A DNA stretch of 64,000 nucleotides from Rhodothermales bacterium (GCA_028278205.1 JANQES010000018.1:38319-102318), one strand, 5' to 3'. Shown: positions 16,236 through 27,027, counted from the first letter of the stretch. Numbers and translations are program-made. The notes: a model not told the origin generated them from the sequence alone.

Positions 16236-17004
16236 AAATCATTCGCACGGTGACGCCAGCGTCGAGGAGGAAGCGTTTGGCTTCATCGACGGTATATTCG
16301 CGGAAGTGGAAGATGGAGGCGGCCAGCACGGCATCGGCGTGGCCGTGGGTGAGGCCGTCGCGGAGGTGGTCGAGCGTGCCGGCGCCGCCCGAGGCGATGA
16401 CAGGAATCGAGACGCGCTCGGCCAGGGCCTGAAGCAGCGCCAGGTCGTAGCCGTCCTTGGTGCCGTCGCGGTCCATCGAGGTCACGAGCAACTCGCCGGC
16501 GCCGCGTTCTTCGGCTTCGACGGCCCAGGCCAGCGCGTCGAGGCCCGTCGATTTACGCCCGCCGTGGACGTAGACCTCCCAGCGCAGCGGATCGGCGGCG
16601 CCGCGTTTGGCATCGATAGCCACGACGATGCACTGCGAGCCGAAGGCCTCGGCGCCCCGCGTAATCAGCCCCGGATCTTTGATAGCCGCCGAGTTGATGG
16701 ACACCTTGTCGGCGCCGGCATGGAGCATCGCCCGCATGTCTTCGATGGTGCGCAAGCCGCCGCCGACGGTGAGTGGGATGAAGACCTCGTCCGCCGTCCG
16801 CCGCACCACGTCATGCATGATGCCGCGCTCTTCGTGCGTCGCCGTGATATCGAGGAAGACGAGTTCGTCGGCCCCGGCGGCGTCGTAAAAACGCGCCTGC
16901 TCCACCGGATCGCCGGCATCGATCAGATCGACAAAATTAATCCCTTTGACTACCCGTCCCCGGTCTACGTCGAGGCAGGGGATGATGCGTTTGGCTACAG
17001 ACAT
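16234..17004 (-). CDS. hisF: Imidazole glycerol phosphate synthase, cyclase subunit
   Basis: A 256-residue TIM-barrel enzyme that joins ammonia from HisH to PRFAR, giving IGP and AICAR in histidine synthesis. Diagnostic sequences are [18 protein letters not shown] (catalytic Asp11 region), [34 protein letters not shown] (second catalytic Asp) and [11 protein letters not shown]. Full length. The partner hisH is at 18759-19415; the two are split by hisA, a TonB-C lipoprotein and two long repeats. Confidence 0.96.
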   Translation of the reverse strand: MSVAKRIIPCLDVDRGRVVKGINFVDLIDAGDPVEQARFYDAAGADELVFLDITATHEERGIMHDVVRRTADEVFIPLTVGGGLRTIEDMRAMLHAGADKVSINSAAIKDPGLITRGAEAFGSQCIVVAIDAKRGAADPLRWEVYVHGGRKSTGLDALAWAVEAEERGAGELLVTSMDRDGTKDGYDLALLQALAERVSIPVIASGGAGTLDHLRDGLTHGHADAVLAASIFHFREYTVDEAKRFLLDAGVTVRMI

Positions 17005-17020
17005 GGTGTTTCTTTATTGG

Positions 17021-17174
17021 AAAGGGAGAAAGGGGGAGAGGGAGAAAGGGAGATTTTGAAGGTTGAATTTCGAATGACGAATGGCGAGTGTAAAACCAGA
17101 TCATTTCGACACGCGTCATTCGATATTCGTCGTTCCTAATCTCCCTTTCCCCCTCTCTCCCTTTCTCCCTCTCG
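17021..17174. repeat. Intergenic nested inverted repeat, GGGAGAAAGGGGGAGAGG family (copy 1)
   Basis: The outer arms are purine on the left (AAAGGGAGAAAGGGGGAGAG) and its complement on the right (17138-17174). A second inner palindrome uses the word TCGAATGACGAATGG against CATTCGATATTCGTC. Two unrelated words are thus nested in one structure between hisF and the TonB-C gene. Confidence 0.88.
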
Positions 17175-17178
17175 TTGA

Positions 17179-17673
17179 TCACGGTGCGCAGAACGTAGCG
17201 CGTATGGAGGCCTCCGGCAGTTGGAAACGAAGGGCGAGGCACGCCTTGACGTTGACGACGTTTCCATCCTGGCGGCCCGGTTCGAAGCGGGCTGTCTGCA
17301 CCGCGCGGAGGGCTTCCTCATCGCAGCCCCCGCCGATGCCTTGCACCACCGCCGCCCGTTCTACGACACCCGCCGTGTTGACGATGAAATGCACCCGCAC
17401 GGTGCCTTCGATGCCTGCATCTTTGGCCGTCTGCGGATAGTGGATCGATCTCTCAAAACCGTCGAGGCCGCCCTTGATCTGCGGTTTTTGATCGACCATG
17501 CCATAATCGACAGGCGCGGCGGGCGAACTCGGCGGTCTTTCAATCGTCGTCGGTCCCGACGGGTTTAGCGGAGGCCGGTCATCGCCCTGGTTTACGGTGA
17601 CTACGGCGTTGGCACAGCCGAAAAAGCTGAAAACGAAGACCGCTAAAAACGTGAAAAAGATTGGCCGTTTCAA
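17179..17673 (-). CDS. TonB C-terminal-domain lipoprotein
   Basis: About 164 residues from a proposed TTG start. The N-terminus LKRPIFFTFLAVFVFSFFGC is a lipoprotein signal with the cysteine at the lipobox. A Pro-rich stretch follows (PPLNPSGPTTIERPPSSPAAP), then a TonB C-terminal domain (YPQTAKDAGIEGTVRVHFIVNTAGVVERAAVVQG...ALRAVQTARFEPG). TonB normally has an N-terminal helix in the inner membrane; a lipid anchor here is different, so a role in energising receptors is uncertain. An open frame continues to 17850, but that part is a REP-like repeat, which argues for the shorter form. It sits inside the his cluster without an obvious link to histidine. Confidence 0.75.
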   Translation of the reverse strand: MKRPIFFTFLAVFVFSFFGCANAVVTVNQGDDRPPLNPSGPTTIERPPSSPAAPVDYGMVDQKPQIKGGLDGFERSIHYPQTAKDAGIEGTVRVHFIVNTAGVVERAAVVQGIGGGCDEEALRAVQTARFEPGRQDGNVVNVKACLALRFQLPEASIRATFCAP

Positions 17674-17735
17674 AACGTTGAGGATAGGGTTAGCGGGGTT
17701 GGCAAAATTGGGCCGAGAAAGAACCACCTCACCTC

Positions 17736-17869
17736 GCTCGCTCCCACGGTCCTCCGTGGGAGTGTAGGGCTGCGACGCTCCTGCGTTGCCCTTTCGAGGT
17801 GTTTTTGCATCGATTCTCGGACGCAGGAGCGTCCGGTTCTGCATTCCCACGCAGGAGCGTGGGAACGAG
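17736..17869. repeat. REP-like inverted pair with compensated stems
   Basis: Left hairpin CTCCCACGG-TCCT-CCGTGGGAG (17741-17762). Right hairpin, read on the other strand, TTCCCACGC-TCCT-GCGTGGGAA (17844-17865). The loop is identical while two stem pairs have changed together. A second pair of small hairpins (GACGCTCCTGCGT) lies between them. Confidence 0.85.
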
Positions 17870-17898
17870 TAATCCGGAAGTAATATTTAGACGCGCTC

Positions 17899-18693
17899 TT
17901 AGCACTCATCGGAGAGGCGGGCCGTAGAATACTGGTTCAGGTTGAGTTGCTCCTTGTAGTGCCAGCACCAGAGCTTCTGGCAGGGAAACGTGTTCTCGTA
18001 AAGCGCCCGCCCGATGATGATAGAATCGACGCGATAAGGCTTGAGGGTGTTGACTTGCTGGAGGTCTTCGAAGCCGCCGACGCCGCCCGAGGCGGTGATA
18101 CGGGCTTGCGTAAGGTGCTGGCCGAGCGTCTGATAAGCTTCGATGTTCGGCCCCTGCATCGTTCCATCGCGGCTGATGTCGGTGTAGACAATCCGGCGGA
18201 TGCCGCGCTTTTCCATGTCGAGCGCCAGGTCGATGGCGTCGAGGCCGCTGCCTTCGGTCCAGCCTTCGACGCGCACCTCGCCGTCTTTGGCATCGATGCC
18301 CACGACGACCTTGCTGCACGAGAAGCGTTCGACGGCTTCGGAGACGAGGTCCGGGTTGCGCACCGCCGCCGTGCCCAGCACCACGCGGTAGACGCCCAGG
18401 TCGAGCGCCGCCTCGATGTCTTCGAGGGTCCGGATGCCGCCGCCGACCTGAACGGGGATGTCGAGCGCCTCGCAGATCCGGCCTATTTCGTTTTTGTTGT
18501 CGGCCCGGTCTTCGGAGCCGCCCCGCGCGGCATCGAGATCGACCACGTGGAGGACGCGGGCATTCTGAATGCGCCACAGCTTTGCCATCTTGACCGGGTC
18601 GTCGTAGTAGACCGTCTCGTGCTCGTACGAGCCTTGCAAGAGGCGAACACACTGGCCGCCCAGCAGGTCGATGGCGGGGATTACGAGTATCAT
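17899..18693 (-). CDS. hisA: ProFAR isomerase (phosphoribosylformimino-AICAR ribotide isomerase)
   Basis: A 264-residue TIM-barrel isomerase converting ProFAR to PRFAR, one step before HisFH. Marks: VIPAIDLLGGQCVRLLQG (catalytic Asp), VQVGGGIRTLEDIEA, RVVLGTAAVRNP, IVYTDISRDGTMQGPN (second catalytic Asp) and TASGGVGGFEDL. The C-terminal tail after about residue 240 is longer than usual (CQKLWCWHYKEQLNLNQYSTARL). Lies just downstream of hisH with a 65-nt gap and no repeat, so these two may remain a transcription unit. Confidence 0.96.
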   Translation of the reverse strand: MILVIPAIDLLGGQCVRLLQGSYEHETVYYDDPVKMAKLWRIQNARVLHVVDLDAARGGSEDRADNKNEIGRICEALDIPVQVGGGIRTLEDIEAALDLGVYRVVLGTAAVRNPDLVSEAVERFSCSKVVVGIDAKDGEVRVEGWTEGSGLDAIDLALDMEKRGIRRIVYTDISRDGTMQGPNIEAYQTLGQHLTQARITASGGVGGFEDLQQVNTLKPYRVDSIIIGRALYENTFPCQKLWCWHYKEQLNLNQYSTARLSDEC

Positions 18694-18758
18694 GATACCA
18701 GCAAAAAAAGGGCGGAAAATAGGCTAACTTTCTGCCTCCCAAAGGGGTCCCTCTGTTT

Positions 18759-19415
18759 CTACAATCGGGCGAAATTTCTCAAAAGTCGAAGGCCGTTTTG
18801 CTGGCTTTTCTCCGGGTGAAACTGGACGCCGAAGACGTTATTTCGGGCGACGATAGCCGGGAAATCGAGGCCGTACGACGTCGTGGCCAGCACGTCTTCC
18901 GGGGTGGCCGGCACGGCGTAGTAGGAATGGACGAAGTAGCAATACGCCCCCGGCTCGATGCCGTCGAGCAGCGGCGATTCGTAGCGCGGCGCCAGGGTGT
19001 TCCAGCCCATGTGGGGCACCTTGAGCGGGCGCGGATCGGTCTCTACCTCGCCGGTCTCGGCGGCCACGGCTTCACGCGCATAGACACCCTCGAAACGAAC
19101 CACGCGGCCCGGCAGGATTCCCAACCCCCGGTGCAAACCCATCTCTTCGCTGACGTCGAACAACATCTGCATGCCCACGCAGACACCCAGAAACGGGATG
19201 CCGCGCGTCACGGCGTCCAGAATCGGCTGTTCGAGGTTGCGGCGGCGCACTTCGTCGATGCACGAACCGAAGGCGCCCACGCCGGGCAGCACCAGATGAT
19301 CGGCCCGCGCCAGATCATCGGCCCGGTCCGTTCGCAACACCTCAGCCCCGACGTGCTGAAACGCTTTCTCGATAGACCGGAGATTTCCGATGCCGTAATC
19401 GATGATGGTGATCAT
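18759..19415 (-). CDS. hisH: Imidazole glycerol phosphate synthase, glutaminase subunit
   Basis: A 218-residue class I glutamine amidotransferase that releases ammonia for HisF. The nucleophile lies in FLGVCVGMQML, the His/Glu of the triad in FGVQFHPEKSQ, and the N-terminus MITIIDYGIGNLRSI is diagnostic. The start is placed at 19415; the frame open to 19493 adds residues coded by an intergenic gap and repeat. A full set of catalytic residues is present. Confidence 0.96.
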   Translation of the reverse strand: MITIIDYGIGNLRSIEKAFQHVGAEVLRTDRADDLARADHLVLPGVGAFGSCIDEVRRRNLEQPILDAVTRGIPFLGVCVGMQMLFDVSEEMGLHRGLGILPGRVVRFEGVYAREAVAAETGEVETDPRPLKVPHMGWNTLAPRYESPLLDGIEPGAYCYFVHSYYAVPATPEDVLATTSYGLDFPAIVARNNVFGVQFHPEKSQQNGLRLLRNFARL

Positions 19416-19481
19416 AGGGGTGCCTGGGGGCTGTGATGGAAAGAGTTTTAGGCCTTTTCCCGGTTGGCAGGTTTGGCGAAG

Positions 19482-19544
19482 GTCATGGGTCATTGGTCAT
19501 GAGTGTTTTTAAGAACCCATGACCCGTGACTCATGACCCATGAC
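19482..19544. repeat. Intergenic inverted repeat, GTCATGGGTCATGAGT family (copy 1)
   Basis: The left arm GTCATGGGTCATTGGTCATG pairs with CATGACTCATGACCCATGAC-type sequence (19516-19544) around an AT-rich loop. Sits between proC and hisH. Other members are at 42011, 53943 and 63558. Confidence 0.88.
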
Positions 19545-19608
19545 ATTTCATAAAAAGCAAAACGCTTCGGCCTGAAACAAGGCCATCCACCAAACCAAAC
19601 CACGCGGC

Positions 19609-20436
19609 CTACTTCTTAATCTCACTCAGTTCTTTAGAGCGCTTCGTGGCGGTGGCGACGGCGTTGATGAGCATCGTACGCAGCCCATGCGATTCGAGTT
19701 CGGCGATGGCGGCGATGGCGGTGCCGCCGGGTGTCGTCACCTCGTCGCGCAGGATAGCCGGGTGCTTGCCGGTCTCCAGGACGAGCTTGGCAGCGCCGAA
19801 GACCGTCTGCCCCGCCAGCCGAAACGCCGTAGGCCGGGGCAACCCCTGCTTGACGCCGGCATCGGTGAGCGCTTCGACGAACATGTAGACGTAGGCCGGG
19901 CCGCTGCCCGAAAGGCCCGTCACCGCATCCATCAAATACTCCGGCACCTCTTCGACCTTGCCGACGGCCTCGAACATATGCCGGGCGATGGTCATGTGCT
20001 CCTCGGTCGTAAACCGGCCCCCGGCGATGGCCGTGGCGCCTTCATCGACGAGCATCGGCGTGTTGGGCATCGTGCGCACCACGGCCAGATGATGCGCAAA
20101 CGACGCCTGCAAAGCCTCCGTCGTGATACCGGCCAGCACCGAAACGATCAGCGCATCCTTGCGCACGTGATCCCGGATCTCTTCGATGATTTGACCCGCG
20201 TTCTGCGGTTTGATAGCCAGCACCACCACCGAGGCTTCGTCGACGGCGGCCACGTTGTCTGTGCCGGTATGAATGCCGGGGAAGGACGCCTGCAATTCAT
20301 CCAGCGCCAGCGGGTTGCGCCGCGTGGCGCGCACCTGATCCGCACCCAGATACCCGCCTTTGAGCAACCCCCCGATGAGCGCCCGCCCGATATTGCCCGC
20401 GCCGATAACAGCAACGGTCTGTCTACTCAGTACCAT
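19609..20436 (-). CDS. proC: Pyrroline-5-carboxylate reductase
   Basis: A 275-residue Rossmann enzyme that reduces P5C to proline with NAD(P)H. Marks: VAVIGAGNIGRALIGGLLKGG at the N-terminus, VVLAIKPQNAGQI, RTMPNTPMLVDEGATA, DAVTGLSGSGPAYVYMFVEALTDAGVKQGL and the C-terminal VTTPGGTAIAAI. Full length. It lies between hisB and hisH, with a long hairpin on both sides. Confidence 0.95.
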   Translation of the reverse strand: MVLSRQTVAVIGAGNIGRALIGGLLKGGYLGADQVRATRRNPLALDELQASFPGIHTGTDNVAAVDEASVVVLAIKPQNAGQIIEEIRDHVRKDALIVSVLAGITTEALQASFAHHLAVVRTMPNTPMLVDEGATAIAGGRFTTEEHMTIARHMFEAVGKVEEVPEYLMDAVTGLSGSGPAYVYMFVEALTDAGVKQGLPRPTAFRLAGQTVFGAAKLVLETGKHPAILRDEVTTPGGTAIAAIAELESHGLRTMLINAVATATKRSKELSEIKK

Positions 20437-20447
20437 GATTCCTTTGC

Positions 20448-20601
20448 GATTTTAGATTTTGGATTTTGGATTTTGGATTGGTTTTGTTTAGCACCGTCAT
20501 CTTTTCAGGAGAAGTTGCAGCGGATGGCAAAATCGCGGCTTCCTCGATTATTCGATTCGGTTGTGCCAAACAATCCAAAATCCAAAATCTAAAATCCAAA
20601 A
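20448..20601. repeat. Intergenic inverted repeat, TTTTGGATTTTAGATT family (copy 4)
   Basis: Outer arms present, with an extra repeat of the word on the left. The right inner arm GGCTTCCTCGATT is well kept, but the left inner arm is degenerate (AGGAGAAGTTGC). Spacers GTTTAGCAC and GTGCCAAAC can pair. Ends one base before the hisB stop. Confidence 0.85.
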
Positions 20602-21207
20602 TTACAAACTACCTTTCGTCGAAGGCATTTGTGCGTGGGTGATGTCGCGGCGCACCGCCATGCGCAGGGCGCGGGCGACGGCTTTGAAGACGGCCTCCAC
20701 CTTGTGATGGGTGTTTTCGCCGTAGAGCACGCTGATATGGAGGTTGCACGCGGTGTGTTCCGCGAAGCTGTACCAGAAGTGCCGCACGATCTCTGTCGAG
20801 AGATCACCCACCGACGGGCGGGCGAAGGCGGCGTCGAAATGGAGGTAGAAGCGTCCTGAGAGGTCGATCACGGCGCGGGCGAGCGTCTCGTCCATCGGCA
20901 CGTAGGCGTGGCCGTAGCGGGCGATGTGCGCCTTGTCGCCGAGCGCCTCGGCCAGCGCCTGCCCCAGCGTAATGCCGATGTCTTCGACCGTGTGGTGGTC
21001 GTCGATGTGCAGGTCGCCCTCGCAGGAGACTGCCAGGTCGAAGCCACCGTGTTTGGCGAACAGGTCGAGCATGTGATCGAGGAAGCCGATGCCGGTGTGG
21101 TTGTCGTACCGGCCCTCGCCGTCGAGGTTGAGGCGGACCGTGACGTCGGTTTCCTTCGTCTTGCGCGAGACATTTGCTTGTCGTTCTTTGAAGGCAGGGT
21201 CAGCCAT
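20602..21207 (-). CDS. hisB: Imidazoleglycerol-phosphate dehydratase
   Basis: A 201-residue monofunctional IGP dehydratase (no N-terminal phosphatase domain). The metal-binding His motifs HTGIGFLDHMLDLFAKHGGFDL, HIDDHHTVEDIGITLGQALAEALGD and the later FAEHTACNLHISVLYGENTHHKVEAVFKA are intact. The start at 21207 (MADPAFKERQANVSRKTKETD) is preferred; the frame open to 21411 adds residues with no family match. The first gene of the minus-strand his group in this window. Confidence 0.95.
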   Translation of the reverse strand: MADPAFKERQANVSRKTKETDVTVRLNLDGEGRYDNHTGIGFLDHMLDLFAKHGGFDLAVSCEGDLHIDDHHTVEDIGITLGQALAEALGDKAHIARYGHAYVPMDETLARAVIDLSGRFYLHFDAAFARPSVGDLSTEIVRHFWYSFAEHTACNLHISVLYGENTHHKVEAVFKAVARALRMAVRRDITHAQMPSTKGSL

Positions 21208-21419
21208 GGGCCTATCCGTTTGTTCGAAACTCAATAATAGGGAAAACGAGGCAGGCGGAGTGGTCAAGAAAGGATGAAAGCCGTTGATCCATCTCCAGTG
21301 CTTTTCAGCACCAACCCCGACGGCCAACACTTTAAGTGAACACGTCTCTCGTAACGGATCCCTTCCCACGCCACACGGTACAACATCCCCTTTTTCTTCC
21401 TCCATATTCACAAACCAAA

Positions 21420-23521
<2,102 letters not shown>

Positions 23522-23522
<1 letters not shown>

Positions 23523-23548
23523 TTTAAAATTGCTCCGCAATTTTAAAT
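23522..23548. terminator. Perfect 12-bp hairpin between convergent stop codons
   Basis: ATTTAAAATTGC (23522-23533), loop TCC, GCAATTTTAAAT (23537-23548). It begins on the last base of the metG TGA and ends on the first base of the opposing gene's stop codon. No U tract; possible bidirectional terminator or transcript end protector. Confidence 0.7.
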
Positions 23549-23751
23549 TATCGGTTCGGCAGCCAGCTTGCGCCGGTGGTGAAGAGGCCCAGGCCGAGGC
23601 TGAAGGCACAAAAGACATCGTCGCCGATGCCGAGGCTGACGTCTTTGATGAGCAGAAACGCCGAAAGCGCGATCACCAGCACGCCTCCGATGCGCATCAT
23701 CCAGGGGAGCCCATCCTTCGACTTCGCCGGGTGATTGTCGGTCGATTTCAT
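23548..23751 (-). CDS. Small two-helix membrane protein
   Basis: A 67-residue protein with two hydrophobic helices (MRIGGVLVIALSAFLLIKDVSLG and DVFCAFSLGLGLFTTGASW) and a short charged N-terminus. Family not recognised. Convergent with metG; its stop codon touches the shared hairpin. Short and without further support, so moderately confident. Confidence 0.6.
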   Translation of the reverse strand: MKSTDNHPAKSKDGLPWMMRIGGVLVIALSAFLLIKDVSLGIGDDVFCAFSLGLGLFTTGASWLPNR

Positions 23752-23952
23752 GGGTTCAAAAGGTGTAATTATAACAAGTTGGGTGTATGGGTGCTCGTAT
23801 GGTAACGGAGTCTGAGGGCGGCTGCGTTACAGGATCTACGAAGGCTTCGCTCTTTCTCTCTATACACGCAGGACGCACGCTGCTAATGAATCCCTCTTTA
23901 TTTAAGTATGCGAAAAAGCAGGGCAAAACATATCACTCCGCACCCGGCACAA

Positions 23953-23998
23953 CGAAAAAGCCCCGGCCTCATCCCAAGAGGCCGGGGCAACCCTTTTT
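23953..23998. terminator. Strong intrinsic terminator, usable on both strands
   Basis: GCCCCGGCCTC (23960-23970), loop ATCCCAA, GAGGCCGGGGC (23978-23988), with an A run before and a T run after. On the minus strand it lies just past lpd and ends in CTTTTTCGTT, so it most likely ends lpd transcription. Confidence 0.85.
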
Positions 23999-24020
23999 AG
24001 AAATCGCGCCAGCGATTTCT
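23999..24020. repeat. Perfect 9-bp hairpin at the lpd stop codon
   Basis: AGAAATCGC (23999-24007), loop GCCA, GCGATTTCT (24012-24020). On the minus strand the lpd TAG runs into the first base of the stem. It precedes the main terminator. Confidence 0.75.
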
Positions 24021-25443
24021 AAATGTTGATGGACTCGCCGATGGCGGCCCGCGTCGCCTCCATCACCGCCTCCGAAAGCGTCGGGTGGGGGTGGACGGCT
24101 TCGAGGATCTCGTGGTAGGTCGTCTCTAGCTCACGGGCGGTGACGGCTTCGGCGATGAGTTCGGTGGCGTCGTGGCCGATGACGTGGCAGCCGAGGAATT
24201 CGCCGTACTGGGCGTCGTAGATCACTTTGACGAAGCCCTCGTTATGGCCCGACGCCGAGGCCTTGCCGGAGGCCGTAAACGGGAATTTACCCACTTTGAC
24301 CTCGAACCCGGCTTCTTTGGCCTTCTCTTCGGTATACCCCACCGAGGCGATCTGCGGCTGGCAGTAGGTGCAACCGGGGATGTTGTTTTTATTCAGCGGG
24401 CGCACGTTGTGCCCGGCGATTTTTTCGACGCAAATGATACCCTCGTGGCTCGCTTTGTGCGCCAGCCACGGCGGCCCGGCCACGTCGCCGATGGCATAGA
24501 CGCCCTCGACGTTCGTCCGCCCGAACTCGTCGGTGACGATAGAGCCCCGGTCAGTCTCGATGCCGAGGTCTTCGAGCCCCAGGTTCTCGACGTTGCCCAC
24601 CACGCCGACCGCCGAGAGTACCTGATCGCATTCGATTTCTTCCTCGCCCTTCTTCGTCTTGACCGTCACCTTCAACACGTCGCCGCTGGTATCGACGCCC
24701 TGCACCGACGCACTGGTCATCACTTTGATGCCGGTTTTTTTGAACGACCGCGCCAACTCCCGCGACACATCCTTGTCCTCGATAGGCACGATGCGGTCGA
24801 GCAGTTCGATAATCGTTACCTCGGCGCCCATGTGGTGGTAGAAATACGCAAACTCGACCCCGATGGCCCCGGCGCCGGCAATGACGAGGCGTCCCGGCGG
24901 CGTCGTTTGCAACATGGCAGCCTTGTAATCGATGATCTTCTCGCCGTCGATGGGCAGCGGCGGGATCTCGCGGGCGCGGGCGCCGGTGGCCAGGATGATA
25001 TGTTTGGCTTCGACCGTCTGCGCTTCGCCAATCGTCTCGCCGTCCATGTTTTCCGACGGCTGCACGTCGATCTTGCCGCCGCCGAGGAGTTTAGCATGGC
25101 CGAAGATGACGTCGATCTTGTTCTTTTTCATCAAGAACTGGACGCCCTTGTTCATCTTGTTGGCCACGCCGCGGCTGCGGGCGATGACCTTCGGGAAGTC
25201 GGGCGAGACCGTGCCGTCGAGCGTGAGGCCGTAGTCGGCGAAGTGGTTGGCGTAGGCCATCAATTCGGCGCTCTTGAGCAGGGCTTTGGTGGGGATGCAG
25301 CCGATGTTAAGACAGACGCCGCCGAGCTTGTTTTTCTCGATGACGGCGGTTTTGAAACCGAGCTGCGTGGCCCGGATGGCGGTCTCATACCCGCCCGGTC
25401 CGGTCCCAACGACGACGACGTCATAGCTGGCGTTGTTGGCCAT
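24019..25443 (-). CDS. lpdA: Dihydrolipoyl dehydrogenase (E3)
   Basis: A 474-residue FAD flavoenzyme that reoxidises dihydrolipoamide in 2-oxo acid dehydrogenase and glycine-cleavage complexes. Present are the FAD-binding VVVGTGPGGYETAIRATQLG, the redox disulfide GGVCLNIGCIPTKALL, the NAD-binding VIAGAGAIGVEFAYFYHHMGAEVTIIE, the second FAD motif GVYAIGDVAG, and the C-terminal catalytic dyad HPHPTLSEAVMEA. The ATG at 25443 has AGGAT upstream; an upstream in-frame TTG is less likely. E1 and E2 genes are not in this window. Confidence 0.95.
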   Translation of the reverse strand: MANNASYDVVVVGTGPGGYETAIRATQLGFKTAVIEKNKLGGVCLNIGCIPTKALLKSAELMAYANHFADYGLTLDGTVSPDFPKVIARSRGVANKMNKGVQFLMKKNKIDVIFGHAKLLGGGKIDVQPSENMDGETIGEAQTVEAKHIILATGARAREIPPLPIDGEKIIDYKAAMLQTTPPGRLVIAGAGAIGVEFAYFYHHMGAEVTIIELLDRIVPIEDKDVSRELARSFKKTGIKVMTSASVQGVDTSGDVLKVTVKTKKGEEEIECDQVLSAVGVVGNVENLGLEDLGIETDRGSIVTDEFGRTNVEGVYAIGDVAGPPWLAHKASHEGIICVEKIAGHNVRPLNKNNIPGCTYCQPQIASVGYTEEKAKEAGFEVKVGKFPFTASGKASASGHNEGFVKVIYDAQYGEFLGCHVIGHDATELIAEAVTARELETTYHEILEAVHPHPTLSEAVMEATRAAIGESINI

Positions 25444-25800
25444 GATCAATCCTACGATTGGGTGATAAAACGTCAGAAAAAGCGGTGGAAGATACGTTCG
25501 TCACCGGCTCGGTATCCCGCAGGCGCGAAAAGCTTGTGTGAAATTGCGAAATCGGGGATTTCGCAAAAGGGGGGACGATTTTTTTCTGAGGGCGTGAGGG
25601 GATTCGGTTTTAATTACGCTAACTAATAGAAGGGGGTAGGATCTGAGCACCTTGCCAGGCGGGTATTAACACCTTTCAATCCCAATCACTTTTAACCATC
25701 AGTTTCCACGCAATGCGGTAGAGCTTTCCCTGATCAGAAGAACCCCATCGCTCTACCGTTTTATCCAACCGTATCATCCATCAAAAACAGAGGTAACACA
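25444..25800. promoter_or_regulatory. Divergent intergenic region with two hairpins
   Basis: The region separates lpd (leftward) and a secreted BIG2 protein (rightward), so promoters for both should lie here. It holds a perfect 10-bp hairpin TTGCGAAATC-GGG-GATTTCGCAA (25544-25566). Nearer the secreted-protein gene is CGGTAGAGC (25716-25724) paired with GCTCTACCG (25750-25758), followed by a short T run; this could be a leader stem. No ORF seen. Confidence 0.5.
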
Positions 25801-26988
25801 ATGAACACGCGTTTCACACCATCCATTATTCTGTTGATGCTGGCCGTGTTGGCCCTGCCCTCGATCTCGGTAGCAGGAGCGCATGACGGGGCGCCTCACC
25901 CAACGGCGAGTAGCTACAGCCCCGGCATGAATGGCGATCTATCAGGCGCATACGGCCTGATTAACGGGAAAAGGGCCGTGCTGAAAATGAGCCAAAAAGG
26001 GGACGCAGCCAAGGGCACTCTGGAGGCGTATCTCGACGGCTTTCTCCTGGAGGATCATCGTCTTTTTCTGAAAAAGATGCGCCTTACCGGCAGCTATACT
26101 TTCAACCAGGAAACCAGCAGGAGCGAAGGTAAATATTTGTTTGTTCTCTATGGTCGGACGGTAGCAAGTCATGATGAAAGCATGGACTGTAATAGAACAA
26201 AATGCTATCCCGTCTTCTTTGCCCTGACAGGGTTTAGAAGTGCCCATGGAGGCGATGAGGTTCGGTTGACTACCCAGTGGGCCGCTGCTTTCGAGTTTGA
26301 GGGAGAGGCTGAGAGTGTATCCGGGCAGCTAGCTGCCTGGGCCTATTTTCACGATCCGGTGGCATCCATCGATATTACTCCGTCTAAATTGAACTTAGTC
26401 TTCAATCCTGTCTCGCCCAACCCACATCAAAACACGGGGCATCTTGTAGCGACGCTGAGGGACAACGACGGGTTTGTGCTTTCCGGGCGGAAGGTGACCT
26501 GGACAAGCAGCAACGAAAAGGTTGCCCAGGTTAACGACAACGGCGTGGTGACGGGCCTGTCGAAAGGGAATGCGGTCATTACAGCCAGGAGCGAAGGCGT
26601 GACGAGGACCGTATCGGTGCAAGTCACCCCGAGGGTCGTCCCCGACAGATACATTTATTTGGAAGGGGGCGCGGACCGGATCAAACTGGTATCCGTGTAT
26701 GACGAAGAGGTGGCTAAGAATTATCCGGGACAGGTGGAAGTGTGCCTGCAAGTTGCCACCAGTTCAGGATGGTGGAAGGGTATTGGCATCAGCACGTCCA
26801 CCACTGACCCGACCATTGAGGGCGAAAAAAGTGACGGCATCCAGTGCATAAAGACCAACCGGAGCAATAAGCACGTCTATTACTGGAAGGCGAAGTTTCT
26901 CGGAGTTCATACCTATGTGGGGGCGGATTACGTCGATATGACCAATCTGGGGGGCTATAAGGTAACATTTGTGTGGGAAACGGACTGA
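25801..26988 (+). CDS. Secreted protein with BIG2 (Ig-like) domain
   Basis: A 395-residue exported protein: signal peptide (1-25, ending SVAG), an N-terminal beta-rich region with repeated hydrophobic strands (about 40-185, two cysteines in CNRTKC), a bacterial Ig-like group 2 domain (about 190-277, ITPSKLNLVFN...VTWTSSNEKVAQVNDNGVVTGLSKGNAVITARSEG) and a C-terminal beta domain with two Cys (about 290-395). BIG2 domains usually mediate surface contacts or spacing. The outer domains are unknown. AGAGG lies upstream of the ATG. Lower GC in parts than the neighbouring genes. Confidence 0.7.
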   Translation: MNTRFTPSIILLMLAVLALPSISVAGAHDGAPHPTASSYSPGMNGDLSGAYGLINGKRAVLKMSQKGDAAKGTLEAYLDGFLLEDHRLFLKKMRLTGSYTFNQETSRSEGKYLFVLYGRTVASHDESMDCNRTKCYPVFFALTGFRSAHGGDEVRLTTQWAAAFEFEGEAESVSGQLAAWAYFHDPVASIDITPSKLNLVFNPVSPNPHQNTGHLVATLRDNDGFVLSGRKVTWTSSNEKVAQVNDNGVVTGLSKGNAVITARSEGVTRTVSVQVTPRVVPDRYIYLEGGADRIKLVSVYDEEVAKNYPGQVEVCLQVATSSGWWKGIGISTSTTDPTIEGEKSDGIQCIKTNRSNKHVYYWKAKFLGVHTYVGADYVDMTNLGGYKVTFVWETD

Positions 26989-27027
26989 TGCGAAAAGCGC
27001 CATTCGTCCGTCACGTTTAGCCTTCGT

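Noticed and set aside
17674..17850. Longer reading frame for the TonB-C lipoprotein
   Set aside because: This part is coded by the REP-like pair; the lipoprotein signal peptide begins at the TTG near 17673.
23787..24029. 80-residue open frame on the plus strand
   Set aside because: It crosses the lpd terminator and stop hairpin, has low-complexity content and no ribosome site or family likeness.
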